From assembly GCA_023261605.1 (NCBI GenBank), contig JAHFOP010000009.1:1-28223 (forward strand): 28,223 nt of DNA. The letters are read 5' to 3'. Each line of letters opens with the position of its first letter. Positions within the stretch are counted from its first letter, which is position 1. This DNA is from Candidatus Moraniibacteriota bacterium. Its GTDB lineage: Bacteria > Patescibacteriota > Minisyncoccia > Moranbacterales > UBA2206. The notes beneath the pieces were generated by a model. It was not told where the DNA came from and made no database searches. It saw nothing but the letters and a program-made list of their open reading frames with translations. The translations under genes and the position numbers were made by a program. Below are positions 1-8,270 of this stretch, in pieces.

Positions 1-1152
1 AGCAAAAATAAAAAGTTTGTCAGCAGAAAAATTATGTTTTTTCAATTCTTCCGCGGCGAACTGCATGCGGCTCCCGACGGCGAAAAAGATGTCACCTTTG
101 GCTTCTAAAAAATGTTTTGCGACGGCGCGGTGAGCTTCCTCTGTGTCTTTGCCCAATTCCAACATATCACCCATCACCGCAATTTTACGCGCTGATTTTA
201 TCTCCCGCATGATTTCCAACGCCGCTGCCGTGCTGACAGGTGACGAATTGTAAGTATCATCAATAATGAAAGTGTTTTTTATTCCAGGGATGAGTGTCGC
301 GCGTCCGCTGGGCAGGGAAAAATTAGCCAGAGCCGTGGCAATTTCCACCAGATTGAGTTTGAATTTAAGACCGACCGCCACAGCTGCCAAAGCCGCGTAA
401 ACACTATGTCGTGCTAGAATATTATTCAACCTAATGGGAAGCATTGTGCCTTTATAATTCAACTTAAAAGACAACCCCTTAATTTCTTTTTTGGCATAAT
501 TTTCTTCTTGATAATAATTGAATAGAACTTCTTTGGCTTGAATATCCGCGCCGTCAGAGAAACCAAAGGTCAAAAATTCCCTTCCTCCGTCCTTGTCTTG
601 CTCCTTGATTTTAGCAATTATCGGATTGTCAATATTTACCGCCACCAAAGCTTGTCGCAGCGACTTCTCCACCAAGGTCCACTTTTCTTTAGCCACGCTG
701 TTTAAATTTTTGAAATATTCCAAGTGACTGCTGGAAATATCGGTAACGACGACCACTTCGCATTGGATAAAACTGGAAATATATTCCAAATCTCCTGGGC
801 GATCGGCGCCCATCTCCAAAACCAAAATCTCCGGATATTCCGCTGGGAAAATAATCAGCCAAAAAGCCTTCAAAAAAACAAAACTCCAGCGCCAAATATC
901 CTTCCCGCCACTTTCACATCCCAAAACAACCAGTGGCAAACCGATTTCATTGTTATAATTTTTTTCACTTTTTCTCACTCGGGCATATTCGGAAAGAACT
1001 TCGAAGACAGCTTCCTTGGTTGAAGTCTTTCCCACTGAACCCGTAATTCCGACGATGCGCGGATTGTATTTCTTGAGCGCCAAAACAGCCCAGAAACGTA
1101 AAGTTTTTTCCAGAAATAGTAATTTTCTTGATTTATGGATTTGATTTTGCAT
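1..1152 (-). CDS. murF: MurF-like Mur ligase (partial, C-terminus outside window)
   Basis: Mur ligase that in MurF joins D-Ala-D-Ala to the UDP-MurNAc-peptide in cytoplasmic peptidoglycan synthesis. Seen: ATP-binding loop TGSVGKTSTK at residues 37-46, then LVLEMGADRPGDLEY (the Mur ligase Glu/Gly segment), VVVTDISSSHLEYF, and DDTYNSSP, the MurF-type substrate/ATP motif, followed by AVMGDMLELG. The ATG at 1150-1152 lies inside ftsI and overlaps its end by 20 nt, which implies coupled translation; no SD is visible. Only about 36 residues precede the P-loop, whereas canonical MurF has a UDP-binding domain of roughly 80-100 residues there, so domain 1 seems missing. The frame is open to base 1; 384 codons are visible. 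It is the last visible gene of the mraZ cluster. MurF is favoured over MurE because of DDTYN. Confidence 0.88.
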   Translation of the reverse strand, partial: MQNQIHKSRKLLFLEKTLRFWAVLALKKYNPRIVGITGSVGKTSTKEAVFEVLSEYARVRKSEKNYNNEIGLPLVVLGCESGGKDIWRWSFVFLKAFWLIIFPAEYPEILVLEMGADRPGDLEYISSFIQCEVVVVTDISSSHLEYFKNLNSVAKEKWTLVEKSLRQALVAVNIDNPIIAKIKEQDKDGGREFLTFGFSDGADIQAKEVLFNYYQEENYAKKEIKGLSFKLNYKGTMLPIRLNNILARHSVYAALAAVAVGLKFKLNLVEIATALANFSLPSGRATLIPGIKNTFIIDDTYNSSPVSTAAALEIMREIKSARKIAVMGDMLELGKDTEEAHRAVAKHFLEAKGDIFFAVGSRMQFAAEELKKHNFSADKLFIFA

Positions 1153-3022
1153 CAAGTTCTTGTTTTTTAGCGTCAGTGCTTTCTTCTTTCTTGAGCGAAT
1201 ATTTGTTCAGATCATGTGTGCTGTTGAATCTTTCGATATCTTTTTGTGTATAATCTTCCGTAGGCTGGATGTTTTTATAGTTCAAAAGGAATTTCATTAG
1301 CTCTCCCCAGGTTGGCGCAGCGCTCGACTCCGCCCAATTCACGCCTTTTGGATTGTCTATCCTGACTAATACAGTGAACTTGGGGTTGTTAATCGGCGCA
1401 TAGCCGGCAAACGAACCGATGTTTTGACCTTCTTGATACCCACGAGAATCACCACTGGCCACTTGAGCTGTACCAGTCTTGCCACCCACCAAATATCCAG
1501 GAACATCAGCCATTTTTCCTTCTCCATTCACAACCACACTCCGCAACATTGTTGAGATTTCATTGGCAGTCTGTTGTGTAACAGCTTTACGCAGTTCCTG
1601 TGGAGCGATTTCTTCTTGCGTACCGTCTGGATGAATGACCTTTTCGACTATTTCCGGTTTCATGAGTCTCCCGCCGCTCGCCAAGGCATTGTAAGCCGTG
1701 ACCATCTGCATTGGAGTAACCGTGATGCCTTGCCCGAAAGAAGCAGTGAAAAAATTTATATCTGTTTTGAAATTTTTTAGATTGGCCAAATTTCCCGCGC
1801 TCTCCCCCGGCAAACCTACTTCCGTCGGGCTGCCAAAACCGAACCGCTTAGTATAATCAAGAAAATTAGCATTCCCCAATTGCTGTTCGGCAAATATCGC
1901 GCCGGTGTTTATCGACATATCCAAAACTTGCGTCATTGTCTGTTTGCCATAAGCTTTGTTCATTGCGTTCTTAATGCTATAACCAGCTTCACTTACGGTT
2001 CCCGTGTCCGTGAAAGTTGTATCAGGCGTAATTTTTCCGGCATCAATAGCTGAAGCAAGCGTAATGGTCTTGAAAATACTGCCGCATTCATAGGAATCAC
2101 TGACAGCCAAATTGCGAAAGCTTCCCATATCCTCACCTTGATAATTGTTTGGATTGAAATCAGGATAACTGGCCATAGCCATAATCCGGCCGGTTCCAGG
2201 TTCCATAACAATTATCGTTCCTCTTTGTGCCTGAAACTTGGCTATTGCATTCTTGAGAATTTTTTCAGCCTCATACTGAATTATATGATCGATGGTGAGA
2301 ACCAGGCTGTCTCCGTTTTTCGCCGGAGTAATGTCTTTATCGCCTGTCGGTATCCAAAAACCGGAATTGGATTTGTCTTGCGCGAGTTGTCCGGGACGTC
2401 CCGCCAGTTGATCATTGAAATAATTTTCCACGCCGTAGCGTCCGCCCAAGAGATTGTCCTTCCATCCGACAAACCCCAAAATCTGCGACGCTAAATTTTC
2501 CGCCGGATAATAGCGAAAATCTTCATCCGACAAATGCACTCCCTCCAATTTCAAATCGTTCAATTTTTTCACTTCATCATCACTTAGGCGATGTTTCAAG
2601 ACTTCATACATATCATCCGGATTGCCTAGCTTTGTTCTGAGATTATTTTCATCAAGACCCAATGCCGGCGAAAGTTCTTTTGCTACAGTATCTGGATTGG
2701 ACATCTCCCGCGGAACGGCATAAGCCATTTTGGCATCCTTATTGACCGCCACGGGATAAAGCGACCCTGCATCTTGCAAAAATATTTCTCCTCTTTGCGG
2801 AAAGATATCTTCCAAAATCGAATGCTGATTATCCGCCAGCTTTTCATAATAACCGTGAGAAGAAATTTGGAGAAAATATAGACGAAAAAAAATTCCAACA
2901 ACAAAAACAATCACTAGGGCGAACAGAATATAAACTCTCGTTTCGAAACTATTCCCCTTTTCTGACAGACTGCAATGACTGCCTGTTTTGTAACGGTTAT
3001 TCGGCGAAGCTTTAAAAGCCAT
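1133..3022 (-). CDS. ftsI: Penicillin-binding protein 2/3-type transpeptidase (FtsI)
   Basis: Septal D,D-transpeptidase that cross-links peptidoglycan at the division site. The 629 residues comprise a short cytoplasmic N-terminus, one membrane anchor at about 30-52, a PBP dimerisation/pedestal region at about 75-230 (with PQRGEI at 75-80), and a transpeptidase domain from about 240. Active-site motifs are complete: S315-I-F-K318 with the acylated serine, S370-I-N372, and K515-T-G517 within GGKTGTAQ. The C-terminal tail, after about 580, is charged and low in complexity. There is no PASTA domain. It starts with ATG 20 nt after ftsL and its 3' end overlaps murF, so it is an internal gene of the division operon. 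The position after ftsL supports FtsI over an elongation PBP2. Confidence 0.95.
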   Translation of the reverse strand: MAFKASPNNRYKTGSHCSLSEKGNSFETRVYILFALVIVFVVGIFFRLYFLQISSHGYYEKLADNQHSILEDIFPQRGEIFLQDAGSLYPVAVNKDAKMAYAVPREMSNPDTVAKELSPALGLDENNLRTKLGNPDDMYEVLKHRLSDDEVKKLNDLKLEGVHLSDEDFRYYPAENLASQILGFVGWKDNLLGGRYGVENYFNDQLAGRPGQLAQDKSNSGFWIPTGDKDITPAKNGDSLVLTIDHIIQYEAEKILKNAIAKFQAQRGTIIVMEPGTGRIMAMASYPDFNPNNYQGEDMGSFRNLAVSDSYECGSIFKTITLASAIDAGKITPDTTFTDTGTVSEAGYSIKNAMNKAYGKQTMTQVLDMSINTGAIFAEQQLGNANFLDYTKRFGFGSPTEVGLPGESAGNLANLKNFKTDINFFTASFGQGITVTPMQMVTAYNALASGGRLMKPEIVEKVIHPDGTQEEIAPQELRKAVTQQTANEISTMLRSVVVNGEGKMADVPGYLVGGKTGTAQVASGDSRGYQEGQNIGSFAGYAPINNPKFTVLVRIDNPKGVNWAESSAAPTWGELMKFLLNYKNIQPTEDYTQKDIERFNSTHDLNKYSLKKEESTDAKKQELDAKSNP

Positions 3023-3042
3023 ATTCCATTAGGTTAAATTTT

Positions 3043-3498
3043 CTATTTCATGGCGACGGGACCATTAAGTTCAAGATAAGTTACATCATTCAAATCCACC
3101 AAGTTTAGATTTTCCGTGAATTTTTCAATATTATACATTGACATAAGCTCCACTTCCTGAATCCTGTTTTTCTTATTCGTTTCCTGAAGAATGGCCAAGT
3201 TATTTTGCAATTCTTTGAGCTCATAGCCTTTCGCTGTCAGGCTGTTGACCTGGAACAAATAGAAAGCACCGGAAAAGACGACAACTGCGGCCAAAATAAG
3301 ACAGGCGCTCTTCAATTCCAACTTCAACCTGATTTGTTGCGAACTTTTTCGGTCAACACTTTTTCTGGCGCGCGTACTGCTACAGTTATGCACGTTCAAA
3401 ACACTCCAGTTTGCGCCTGTTGTCTTGGGTCTCCGGCCAGAACTCTTCTTTCTGAGATTCCTGAAGCCAGCTGCATTGATAGTTAAAATTCCCAACAT
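3043..3498 (-). CDS. ftsL: FtsL/DivIC-like septum protein
   Basis: Bitopic divisome protein; FtsL-type proteins link FtsQ/FtsB to the FtsWI synthase. The 151 residues show a basic cytoplasmic N-terminus rich in Arg/Lys/Ser (about 1-62), one hydrophobic segment at about 64-84, then a periplasmic coiled coil (about 88-120), a layout typical of FtsL/DivIC. Sequence similarity in this family is weak, so the call rests on topology, size and position between rsmH and ftsI. The basic N-terminal extension is longer than in E. coli FtsL and the ATG chosen (3498) could be too far upstream. No SD is seen. Confidence 0.8.
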   Translation of the reverse strand: MLGILTINAAGFRNLRKKSSGRRPKTTGANWSVLNVHNCSSTRARKSVDRKSSQQIRLKLELKSACLILAAVVVFSGAFYLFQVNSLTAKGYELKELQNNLAILQETNKKNRIQEVELMSMYNIEKFTENLNLVDLNDVTYLELNGPVAMK

Positions 3499-3533
3499 TA
3501 ATTTTCAGTCCCCCTGAAAATTATTTTTTTTAT

Positions 3534-4454
3534 TTATATTTTCTCGGCTACCCGCAACTTGGCGCTTCGGGCGCGCGGATTGTCGCTGATTTCTTTTTCA
3601 CTCGCGACAATCGGTTTTTTTGTGATGACCTTCACAATCGGCTTTCCGTCACATGCGCATTGCGGAAAAGTCGGTGGGCAAATGCATCCCCTTGCATTTT
3701 CCCGATATATATCTTTAATAATCCTATCTTCTAACGAATGAAATGCGATCACTGCCAGCTTGCCTTCCGAACCCAATGATTGAACAGCTTGCGGTAAAAA
3801 CTTTTCCAGATTTTCGAGTTCATGATTAACTTCGATACGCAGAGCCTGAAAAGTTCGTGTGGCTGGATGAATTTTCCCATGTTTATATTTTTCCGGTACC
3901 GCGCTACCGATGATTCCCGCCAATTCTACAGTTGTATCTATCTCTTTGTCCTTGCGGTAGGCCACGATTTTTCTAGCGATGCTTGTCGCGAATCTTTCTT
4001 CGCCGTAATTTTTGATGATCCTTTGCAGTTCTCCCAGCGAATATTCATTCGCAACTTTCCGAGCAGTCAATTCCTGCAATGCGTCCAAGCGCATATCCAA
4101 CTCCTCTTCTTGCATGAAACTCATGCCCTTGCCGATGAGTTGATCGCTCGACCAACCCAAATCCGCCAAAATCGCATCCACTTTTTTAATTTGTAAATCT
4201 GCCAGAATATTTTCTAAATTGGAAAAATTGTCATTGACTAAAATTATTCTTTCATCGTTTCCGTTTTCTTGTTTGAAATTTTCTAACGCCAGTTTGTCTG
4301 CATCGATACCTATCAATCTTCCGTTCGTTATTATCTTTAAAATTTCTTGACTGTGTCCACCGCCGCCGAACGTCGCATCAACAACCACCGAGTCTTTTTT
4401 CAGATCCAGCATTTCAATCGTTTCTTTCAGTAAAACAGGTTTATGAATTGTCAT
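3534..4454 (-). CDS. rsmH: 16S rRNA m4C1402 methyltransferase RsmH (MraW)
   Basis: SAM-dependent enzyme that N4-methylates C1402 of 16S rRNA in the decoding centre. The length of 306 aa is normal for the family. Seen: substrate-facing N-terminus HKPVLLKE, SAM-binding glycine-rich loop DATFGGGGHS at residues 26-35, ILADLGWSS, the AFHSLEDRIIK motif near the C-terminus, and a CICPPTFPQCAC cysteine segment that commonly occurs in this family. Starts with ATG 18 nt after mraZ with no clear SD. It is the second gene of the dcw-type operon. Confidence 0.97.
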   Translation of the reverse strand: MTIHKPVLLKETIEMLDLKKDSVVVDATFGGGGHSQEILKIITNGRLIGIDADKLALENFKQENGNDERIILVNDNFSNLENILADLQIKKVDAILADLGWSSDQLIGKGMSFMQEEELDMRLDALQELTARKVANEYSLGELQRIIKNYGEERFATSIARKIVAYRKDKEIDTTVELAGIIGSAVPEKYKHGKIHPATRTFQALRIEVNHELENLEKFLPQAVQSLGSEGKLAVIAFHSLEDRIIKDIYRENARGCICPPTFPQCACDGKPIVKVITKKPIVASEKEISDNPRARSAKLRVAEKI

Positions 4455-4472
4455 TTGTAATTTGTAATTTCT

Positions 4473-4907
4473 TTAATATACTCCCAATTTCCCCAACTGT
4501 TCTGCAATCTCATCGGTATTTTTCTCCGCATTCTTTTTGTATTCGTTCCATTTCTTCTCATCCCAAATTTCTAAACGATTGAAGAGTCCGGCAATCACCA
4601 CATTTTTATCAAGGCCTGCATATTCTTTCAAATAGTCCGGCACCAAAACTCGCCCTTGCTTGTCAATCTCACAATCAGTCGCGCCGGCGAGCATCAAACG
4701 CACAAAGCTCCGTGTGGCTGCTTCTCCGACAGGCATCGATCCCAATTTTCCAGCAATCTCTTCCCAAGTTTTCATTGGATAAACAAACAAACATTTATCG
4801 AGTCCGCGCGTCACCACCACTTTGTTTTTCAGTTCACTGCGAAATTTGCTTGGCACGGCCAATCTTTTTTTCGGATCAATTGAATGTTGGTATTCGCCGA
4901 TGAACAT
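4473..4907 (-). CDS. mraZ: MraZ transcriptional regulator of the division cluster
   Basis: DNA-binding protein with two tandem AbrB-like (SpoVT/MraZ) domains; in E. coli it binds TGGG-type repeats upstream of its own gene and controls the cluster. At 144 aa it is normal in length. Both copies of the DxxxR signature are visible: D11-PKK-R15 and D82-KQG-R86, each followed by a VP dipeptide. First gene of the operon, with a recognisable promoter and GTGG repeats just upstream, which fits autoregulation. The ATG at 4905-4907 has no SD, with an inferred leader of about 38 nt. Confidence 0.97.
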   Translation of the reverse strand: MFIGEYQHSIDPKKRLAVPSKFRSELKNKVVVTRGLDKCLFVYPMKTWEEIAGKLGSMPVGEAATRSFVRLMLAGATDCEIDKQGRVLVPDYLKEYAGLDKNVVIAGLFNRLEIWDEKKWNEYKKNAEKNTDEIAEQLGKLGVY

Positions 4908-4919
4908 AATATAAATTTA

Positions 4920-4981
4920 CCACTTTCCCCCACTTTTATACCACGTGACTCTATTTTACTCCACTGACATACATCGGTCAA
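4920..4981 (-). promoter_or_regulatory. mraZ promoter with putative MraZ operator (three GTGG repeats)
   Basis: On the minus strand TTGACC (4976-4981), a 17-nt spacer and TAAAAT (4953-4958) form a good sigma70-type promoter. Downstream of the -10, GTGG occurs at 4944-4941, 4933-4930 and 4923-4920, spaced 11 and 10 nt, one helical turn apart on one face. Direct G-rich repeats at this period are what MraZ binds in other bacteria, so autoregulation is inferred. Confidence 0.75.
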
Positions 4982-5007
4982 CACGCCACTCCACAAAAAA
5001 TATCATC

Positions 5008-5034
5008 AAAAAAAGCCCACGAATAGGCCTTTTC
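5008..5034 (-). terminator. Intrinsic terminator after the Nudix/HD operon
   Basis: On the minus strand AAAAGGCC and GGGCTTTTTTT flank an 8-nt loop (with one bulged G), a short hairpin followed by a run of seven T. It lies between the hydrolase stop at 5093 and the mraZ promoter, separating the two transcription units. Confidence 0.6.
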
Positions 5035-5092
5035 TAAAAAAGTTATACACAGTTTTTACACTGAATGAAAATTATATCCAGAATTTACTATT

Positions 5093-5665
5093 TTATATGT
5101 TCATTATCTTTTCCACGCTCATAACTACATCTGGCAACTCAAGACAAACTCCTTCACCATCAGTCGCGCCGGAAAAATGCCCGGCGGCGTGTTTCACAAT
5201 GACTTGCGCTCCAAGTCCTTTTTTTAAAATGTCAGCATATTTCAAATCGACATATGGATCGTTATCAGAATGAATGGCAAAAAATCCATTTTTGGATTTG
5301 GATTTAATCTTAGCGAGATTAATCGGTGTTTCGAAAAAATTCTGAATTTCATCAAAGCCGACATTCTCATTAAACCCAGCTACAAAAATCACTCCGCCGA
5401 CTTTTTGTGTTTCACTTAATGTTTCCAAATAGCGCATGATAGCCGCGCAGCCGATGCTGTGACCAATGAGCACCAACTCTTCATCCGACTCGCCAATAAC
5501 CTCTTTGAGAAGTGACACCCACGCATCCATCCGCGGATTTTCAGTGTCCGGGAAATTCGGCACGGCGACTTCGAATCCCCGCGCCTCCAATTCCTTCTTC
5601 ACCCAAGGATACCAAGCATACTGCGAATCCCCACCCCAACAATGCACAATAATAGCTCGTTTCAT
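5093..5665 (-). CDS. RBBP9/YdeN-type alpha/beta serine hydrolase
   Basis: Small single-domain hydrolase of the RBBP9/YdeN family; substrates are generally unknown. The 190 residues begin with the family's signature IVHCWGGD, followed by YPWVKKELEARGF and VPNFPDTENP. The nucleophile elbow is GHSIG, with the catalytic Ser in the third position; a late HAAGHF motif supplies the probable catalytic His, and the Asp is likely in AIHSDNDPYV. I chose the ATG at 5663-5665 because the family N-terminus begins there; the frame is open 20 codons further but that stretch lies inside the preceding Nudix gene. The gap to the Nudix stop is 4 nt, so it is the last gene of the operon. No SD. Confidence 0.88.
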   Translation of the reverse strand: MKRAIIVHCWGGDSQYAWYPWVKKELEARGFEVAVPNFPDTENPRMDAWVSLLKEVIGESDEELVLIGHSIGCAAIMRYLETLSETQKVGGVIFVAGFNENVGFDEIQNFFETPINLAKIKSKSKNGFFAIHSDNDPYVDLKYADILKKGLGAQVIVKHAAGHFSGATDGEGVCLELPDVVMSVEKIMNI

Positions 5666-5669
5666 AAAA

Positions 5670-6233
5670 TTATTTCTTAAACAAATTATTTTCCACAAAA
5701 TCAAAAGCTGCGTTATGCTGTGCATTTCCTTTTGTCAACTTTCTGGCTTCTTCCAACCTGACCCATCTCGTTTCATGAAATTCTTTGGCCAATTTTTCTT
5801 GGTCAGGGGAAAATGCATTCTTGTCGACCGACACGAAATGCCAGATGTCGAAATGTTCGCGGCAAGGTTGTTTTTCAGGATTGTATATTTCAGAAATGGT
5901 CAAAAACAGCGGCTCGCTAACAATCAAATCATCAAAGTTCAAGCCCCACTCTTCATCAATTTCTCTTTTCAAGGTTTCTTGTAAATTTTCATCTTCATCA
6001 ATATGCCCACCATTCACCAGCCACAGTCCCGCCTTTTTATGGTCACCAACGAAAATTTCTTGGGTGCCTGGATCAATAGCCGCGAAATATGCACAAAAAT
6101 GTGATTGCTGATTTTCTTGAATCGTCAGTATTCCTTTTTCCAATCTGGCCAAAAATTTTCCAGTTGCCGAAAGACCCGAGAGTTTACTTTCGATAATTTC
6201 TTTGAGTTCAGTGTATAGTTTTGAGTTTGGCAT
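5670..6233 (-). CDS. Nudix hydrolase
   Basis: Hydrolyses nucleoside diphosphates linked to another group; the substrate cannot be told from sequence. The 187 residues contain a complete Nudix box (GX5EX7REUXEEXGU): GHIDEDE, then NLQETLK, then REIDEEWGL. The 60-70 residues before it include a β-rich start with FAAIDPGTQEIFVGDHKKAG. After the box, HFDIWHFVSV resembles the outer strand of NTP-type Nudix proteins. Lies 31 nt from another Nudix gene and 4 nt from the hydrolase in one operon. ATG start, no SD. Confidence 0.9.
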   Translation of the reverse strand: MPNSKLYTELKEIIESKLSGLSATGKFLARLEKGILTIQENQQSHFCAYFAAIDPGTQEIFVGDHKKAGLWLVNGGHIDEDENLQETLKREIDEEWGLNFDDLIVSEPLFLTISEIYNPEKQPCREHFDIWHFVSVDKNAFSPDQEKLAKEFHETRWVRLEEARKLTKGNAQHNAAFDFVENNLFKK

Positions 6234-6264
6234 TTTTTAATTACTGAGTTTATTCATGAATTTT

Positions 6265-6723
6265 TTATTTTAAATAACCCAACCGCCTGAACAGTTCTTC
6301 CGAAGGCGGCGTCAGTTTTTTGTTTTTAAGTTCTGAAGCAGGCGTCCAAACATACTTCCCCAGTTCATTCCCCAAGGCCACTTCAATTTTTTCCGCTGGT
6401 TCCTCAATTGCCACTCGATATACCGCGAATTCCATCTCACACAAAACTTTTTCTCCGGTGTCCTCCAATGTTTTCTCCGACACTCCCCTTCCCGCGTCAT
6501 CAATCAAAACAAGTTTACACGTTGATATATTGATGCCTGTCTCTTCCTTAATTTCTCTTATGAGGGCTTGCTTTTGTGTTTCCCCCTCTTCCACTCCGCC
6601 ACCCGGCATATGCCACAAGTCAGGATATACTCCACCTTGATTGGGGCGTTTCATACACTGAAAAATCTTTCCGTCATTGGAAACTATCATCGCCGCCACA
6701 ATATTTCGCTTAATTGTTCGCAT
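6265..6723 (-). CDS. Nudix hydrolase (MutT-like)
   Basis: Second Nudix enzyme of the cluster; 152 aa, close to the minimal single-domain size. The Nudix box is complete: GGGVEEGE, TQKQALI, REIKEETGI. It is preceded by CMKRPNQGGVYPDLWHMPGG, which resembles the MutT/DHNTP pyrophosphatase lead-in (R...G..W..PGG), so oxidised or damaged nucleotides are a plausible but unproven substrate class. It is not a recent duplicate of the neighbouring Nudix gene, since outside the box they share little. ATG start without SD. Confidence 0.92.
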   Translation of the reverse strand: MRTIKRNIVAAMIVSNDGKIFQCMKRPNQGGVYPDLWHMPGGGVEEGETQKQALIREIKEETGINISTCKLVLIDDAGRGVSEKTLEDTGEKVLCEMEFAVYRVAIEEPAEKIEVALGNELGKYVWTPASELKNKKLTPPSEELFRRLGYLK

Positions 6724-6775
6724 AGAAGTTTTATTTTTCTAATACATTGATTATTGCCCCGCCAACTGATCAGTC

Positions 6776-7147
6776 TCAATTAATAATTTTCTTGCATTCC
6801 TTGCTTCCGCATCTACATTCCATCGCCCCAGTCAGTTGCTTTGAATAAGTTGAGGTTATTTCTTCTCCTTTCTTAATATTTCTAATCGCCACATCAGACT
6901 TGTTTTTCACTTTTGTATTTGGTTCACAAGAATGATTCACGTATCGTTCAGGCGGTTGCATCAAATGATACCTTCCTCCAAATTTACCGGCGTATTTTAA
7001 GTCATTTTTAGGCAATTTAGAAATATCCGCTTTTTTTATCGGTTTTGGATTCCATCCAAGAACAACTTCACCCTTTTTGAAATCAACCGCCGCAAAAACA
7101 CCCTTGCCGTTGATTTGAGATTTTTTTACGATGACGTTTTGTTTCAT
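6776..7147 (-). CDS. SET-domain protein (putative lysine methyltransferase)
   Basis: SET domains transfer a methyl group from SAM to protein lysines. This 123-aa protein is essentially a bare SET domain: KKSQINGKGVFAAVDFKKGE is the typical N-terminal strand/turn, YVNHSCEPNTKV is the SET pseudoknot motif (NHSCxPN), IRNIKKGEEITSTY follows, and a post-SET cysteine cluster CRCGSKECKKII closes it, a probable zinc site with SAM-pocket residues. The frame opens 8 codons upstream with GTG (7171), overlapping the HD gene; I prefer the ATG at 7145-7147, 11 nt after the HD stop. The target protein is unknown. Confidence 0.85.
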   Translation of the reverse strand: MKQNVIVKKSQINGKGVFAAVDFKKGEVVLGWNPKPIKKADISKLPKNDLKYAGKFGGRYHLMQPPERYVNHSCEPNTKVKNKSDVAIRNIKKGEEITSTYSKQLTGAMECRCGSKECKKIIN

Positions 7148-7158
7148 AGTTTTATTAT

Positions 7159-7665
7159 TTATCCTGCCCACTCCTCCACCTCCTCAAATATCCCATCCCG
7201 AAAATCAACTGGTTTATATTTCAAAATCGCTTCAGCGTTTTTGCGACAGTAGTCGAGTTCGGATTTGTTTTGCGTTTTTGTATAATATTTGAAACTGTCG
7301 AATGTGTCGGCGGTTTTTATGATGAGCGCCTCTTCACCGCATTCGGCGGCACGCCTGACAAGTTCTTCGATTCTCTCATCTCCATTTTCGATTGAGCGGT
7401 CCTTCGTGTTGGCTTTCACCAGTTTCAAAACATCTCCACCAAATCCTTTCTCGAGCAAGTCTTGAGTCACATTGCTCCACTCCAGAGTGTCATGTAAAAG
7501 ACCGGCCAAAACAACCTCGCGGGAATATTTTTTCTCATAAAGATACACTCCTACGCGGATGTCATGAGACAAGACCGGTTTTCTTGAGCCTTCTTCTGAC
7601 ACCGGCATATGCTCAACTAAAAACCGTACGGCTTTTTCAAATTCTATATCGAATGTTTTTTGCAT
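7159..7665 (-). CDS. HD-domain phosphohydrolase (SpoT/MESH1-like fold)
   Basis: Metal-dependent phosphohydrolase. The 168 residues carry the HD-domain metal ligands in order: H34 (SHDIRVGVYL), H58-D59 (AGLLHDTLEW) and D120 (IIKTADTFDS). The arrangement and spacing resemble the ppGpp hydrolase (SpoT/MESH1) branch, where LLHD(V/T)LED and KLADxxxN occur; here the last motif is KTADTFDSFKYY, so the substrate could be another nucleotide. There is no RelA synthetase or TGS/ACT domain. It starts with ATG 8 nt after the kinase gene's stop and is followed by the SET gene, all on one strand. Confidence 0.8.
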   Translation of the reverse strand: MQKTFDIEFEKAVRFLVEHMPVSEEGSRKPVLSHDIRVGVYLYEKKYSREVVLAGLLHDTLEWSNVTQDLLEKGFGGDVLKLVKANTKDRSIENGDERIEELVRRAAECGEEALIIKTADTFDSFKYYTKTQNKSELDYCRKNAEAILKYKPVDFRDGIFEEVEEWAG

Positions 7666-7673
7666 AATTTATA

Positions 7674-8183
7674 TTAATTATATCTCATCCACCTCTCCGC
7701 CGCCTCATAACTCAGCCTCAAACGATCTTTGAAATTTTCGTCAGTTATTTGCAAGTTCACCTTATCTGCGAATTCTTCTAAAAATTTATCATGGTCTGCA
7801 ATAAACTTGTCGACATCTCGGATGGATTCGTCATATTTTTTAGCAGCATAAAGTTCCATAATAAAACCTTTGCTCAAATCAAAACTGATCATAAAAACTT
7901 CATATTTACCGAGCAATCTATCTTTCCAATCTTTCCAAACCCGGTCAATGCTAGCGTCGTAAATGAAAGACGATCCTTTTTTAAGAAGTTCATCAATCCG
8001 CTCATCGCGCCTTTTCAGATATTCCTTCTCGTCGAACTTGCCGAGATCTTCCACTGTTTCCGTCCGCATAGCATCATTGTTCAAGATCGGCAGACCCAAT
8101 TTCCAGCTCAAATAGTATGCCACCGGCGTTTTGGAACAGCCGACCGGCCCGGCAAATGTGATGATGAATTTTTCTTTTGGCAT
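7674..8183 (-). CDS. Small P-loop kinase (AAA_33/zeta-like)
   Basis: 169-aa single-domain P-loop protein. Walker A is GPVGCSKT at about residues 10-17, followed by the typical 'lid' chemistry of small-molecule kinases: NNDAMRTE after strand 2 and FIYDASIDR as the Walker B-like segment. Substrate unknown; it groups by pattern with AAA_33 kinases and zeta-toxin-like folds. I start at the ATG at 8181-8183, directly before MPKEKFIITF. A longer frame begins with ATG at 8297 behind GGAGGG, but that SD and ATG sit within a hairpin followed by a T-rich run that looks like the terminator of the upstream gene, and the added residues look non-coding. First gene of the operon running to 5093. Confidence 0.8.
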   Translation of the reverse strand: MPKEKFIITFAGPVGCSKTPVAYYLSWKLGLPILNNDAMRTETVEDLGKFDEKEYLKRRDERIDELLKKGSSFIYDASIDRVWKDWKDRLLGKYEVFMISFDLSKGFIMELYAAKKYDESIRDVDKFIADHDKFLEEFADKVNLQITDENFKDRLRLSYEAAERWMRYN

Positions 8184-8270
8184 AATATATAAAAAATTAT
8201 TTACTCCTCCAGTCCCACACCAAAAACCCCGCCCATTTGTCTCCATCTTACGCCAAAAGCCGGCTGTTGG

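Noticed and set aside
5043..5051. TTATACACA, a DnaA-box-like 9-mer
   Set aside because: Single site without neighbours; expected by chance at this length, so no origin is claimed.
5466..5984. 172-aa plus-strand ORF
   Set aside because: Antisense to the hydrolase and Nudix genes, which carry full family motifs; no domain seen in it.
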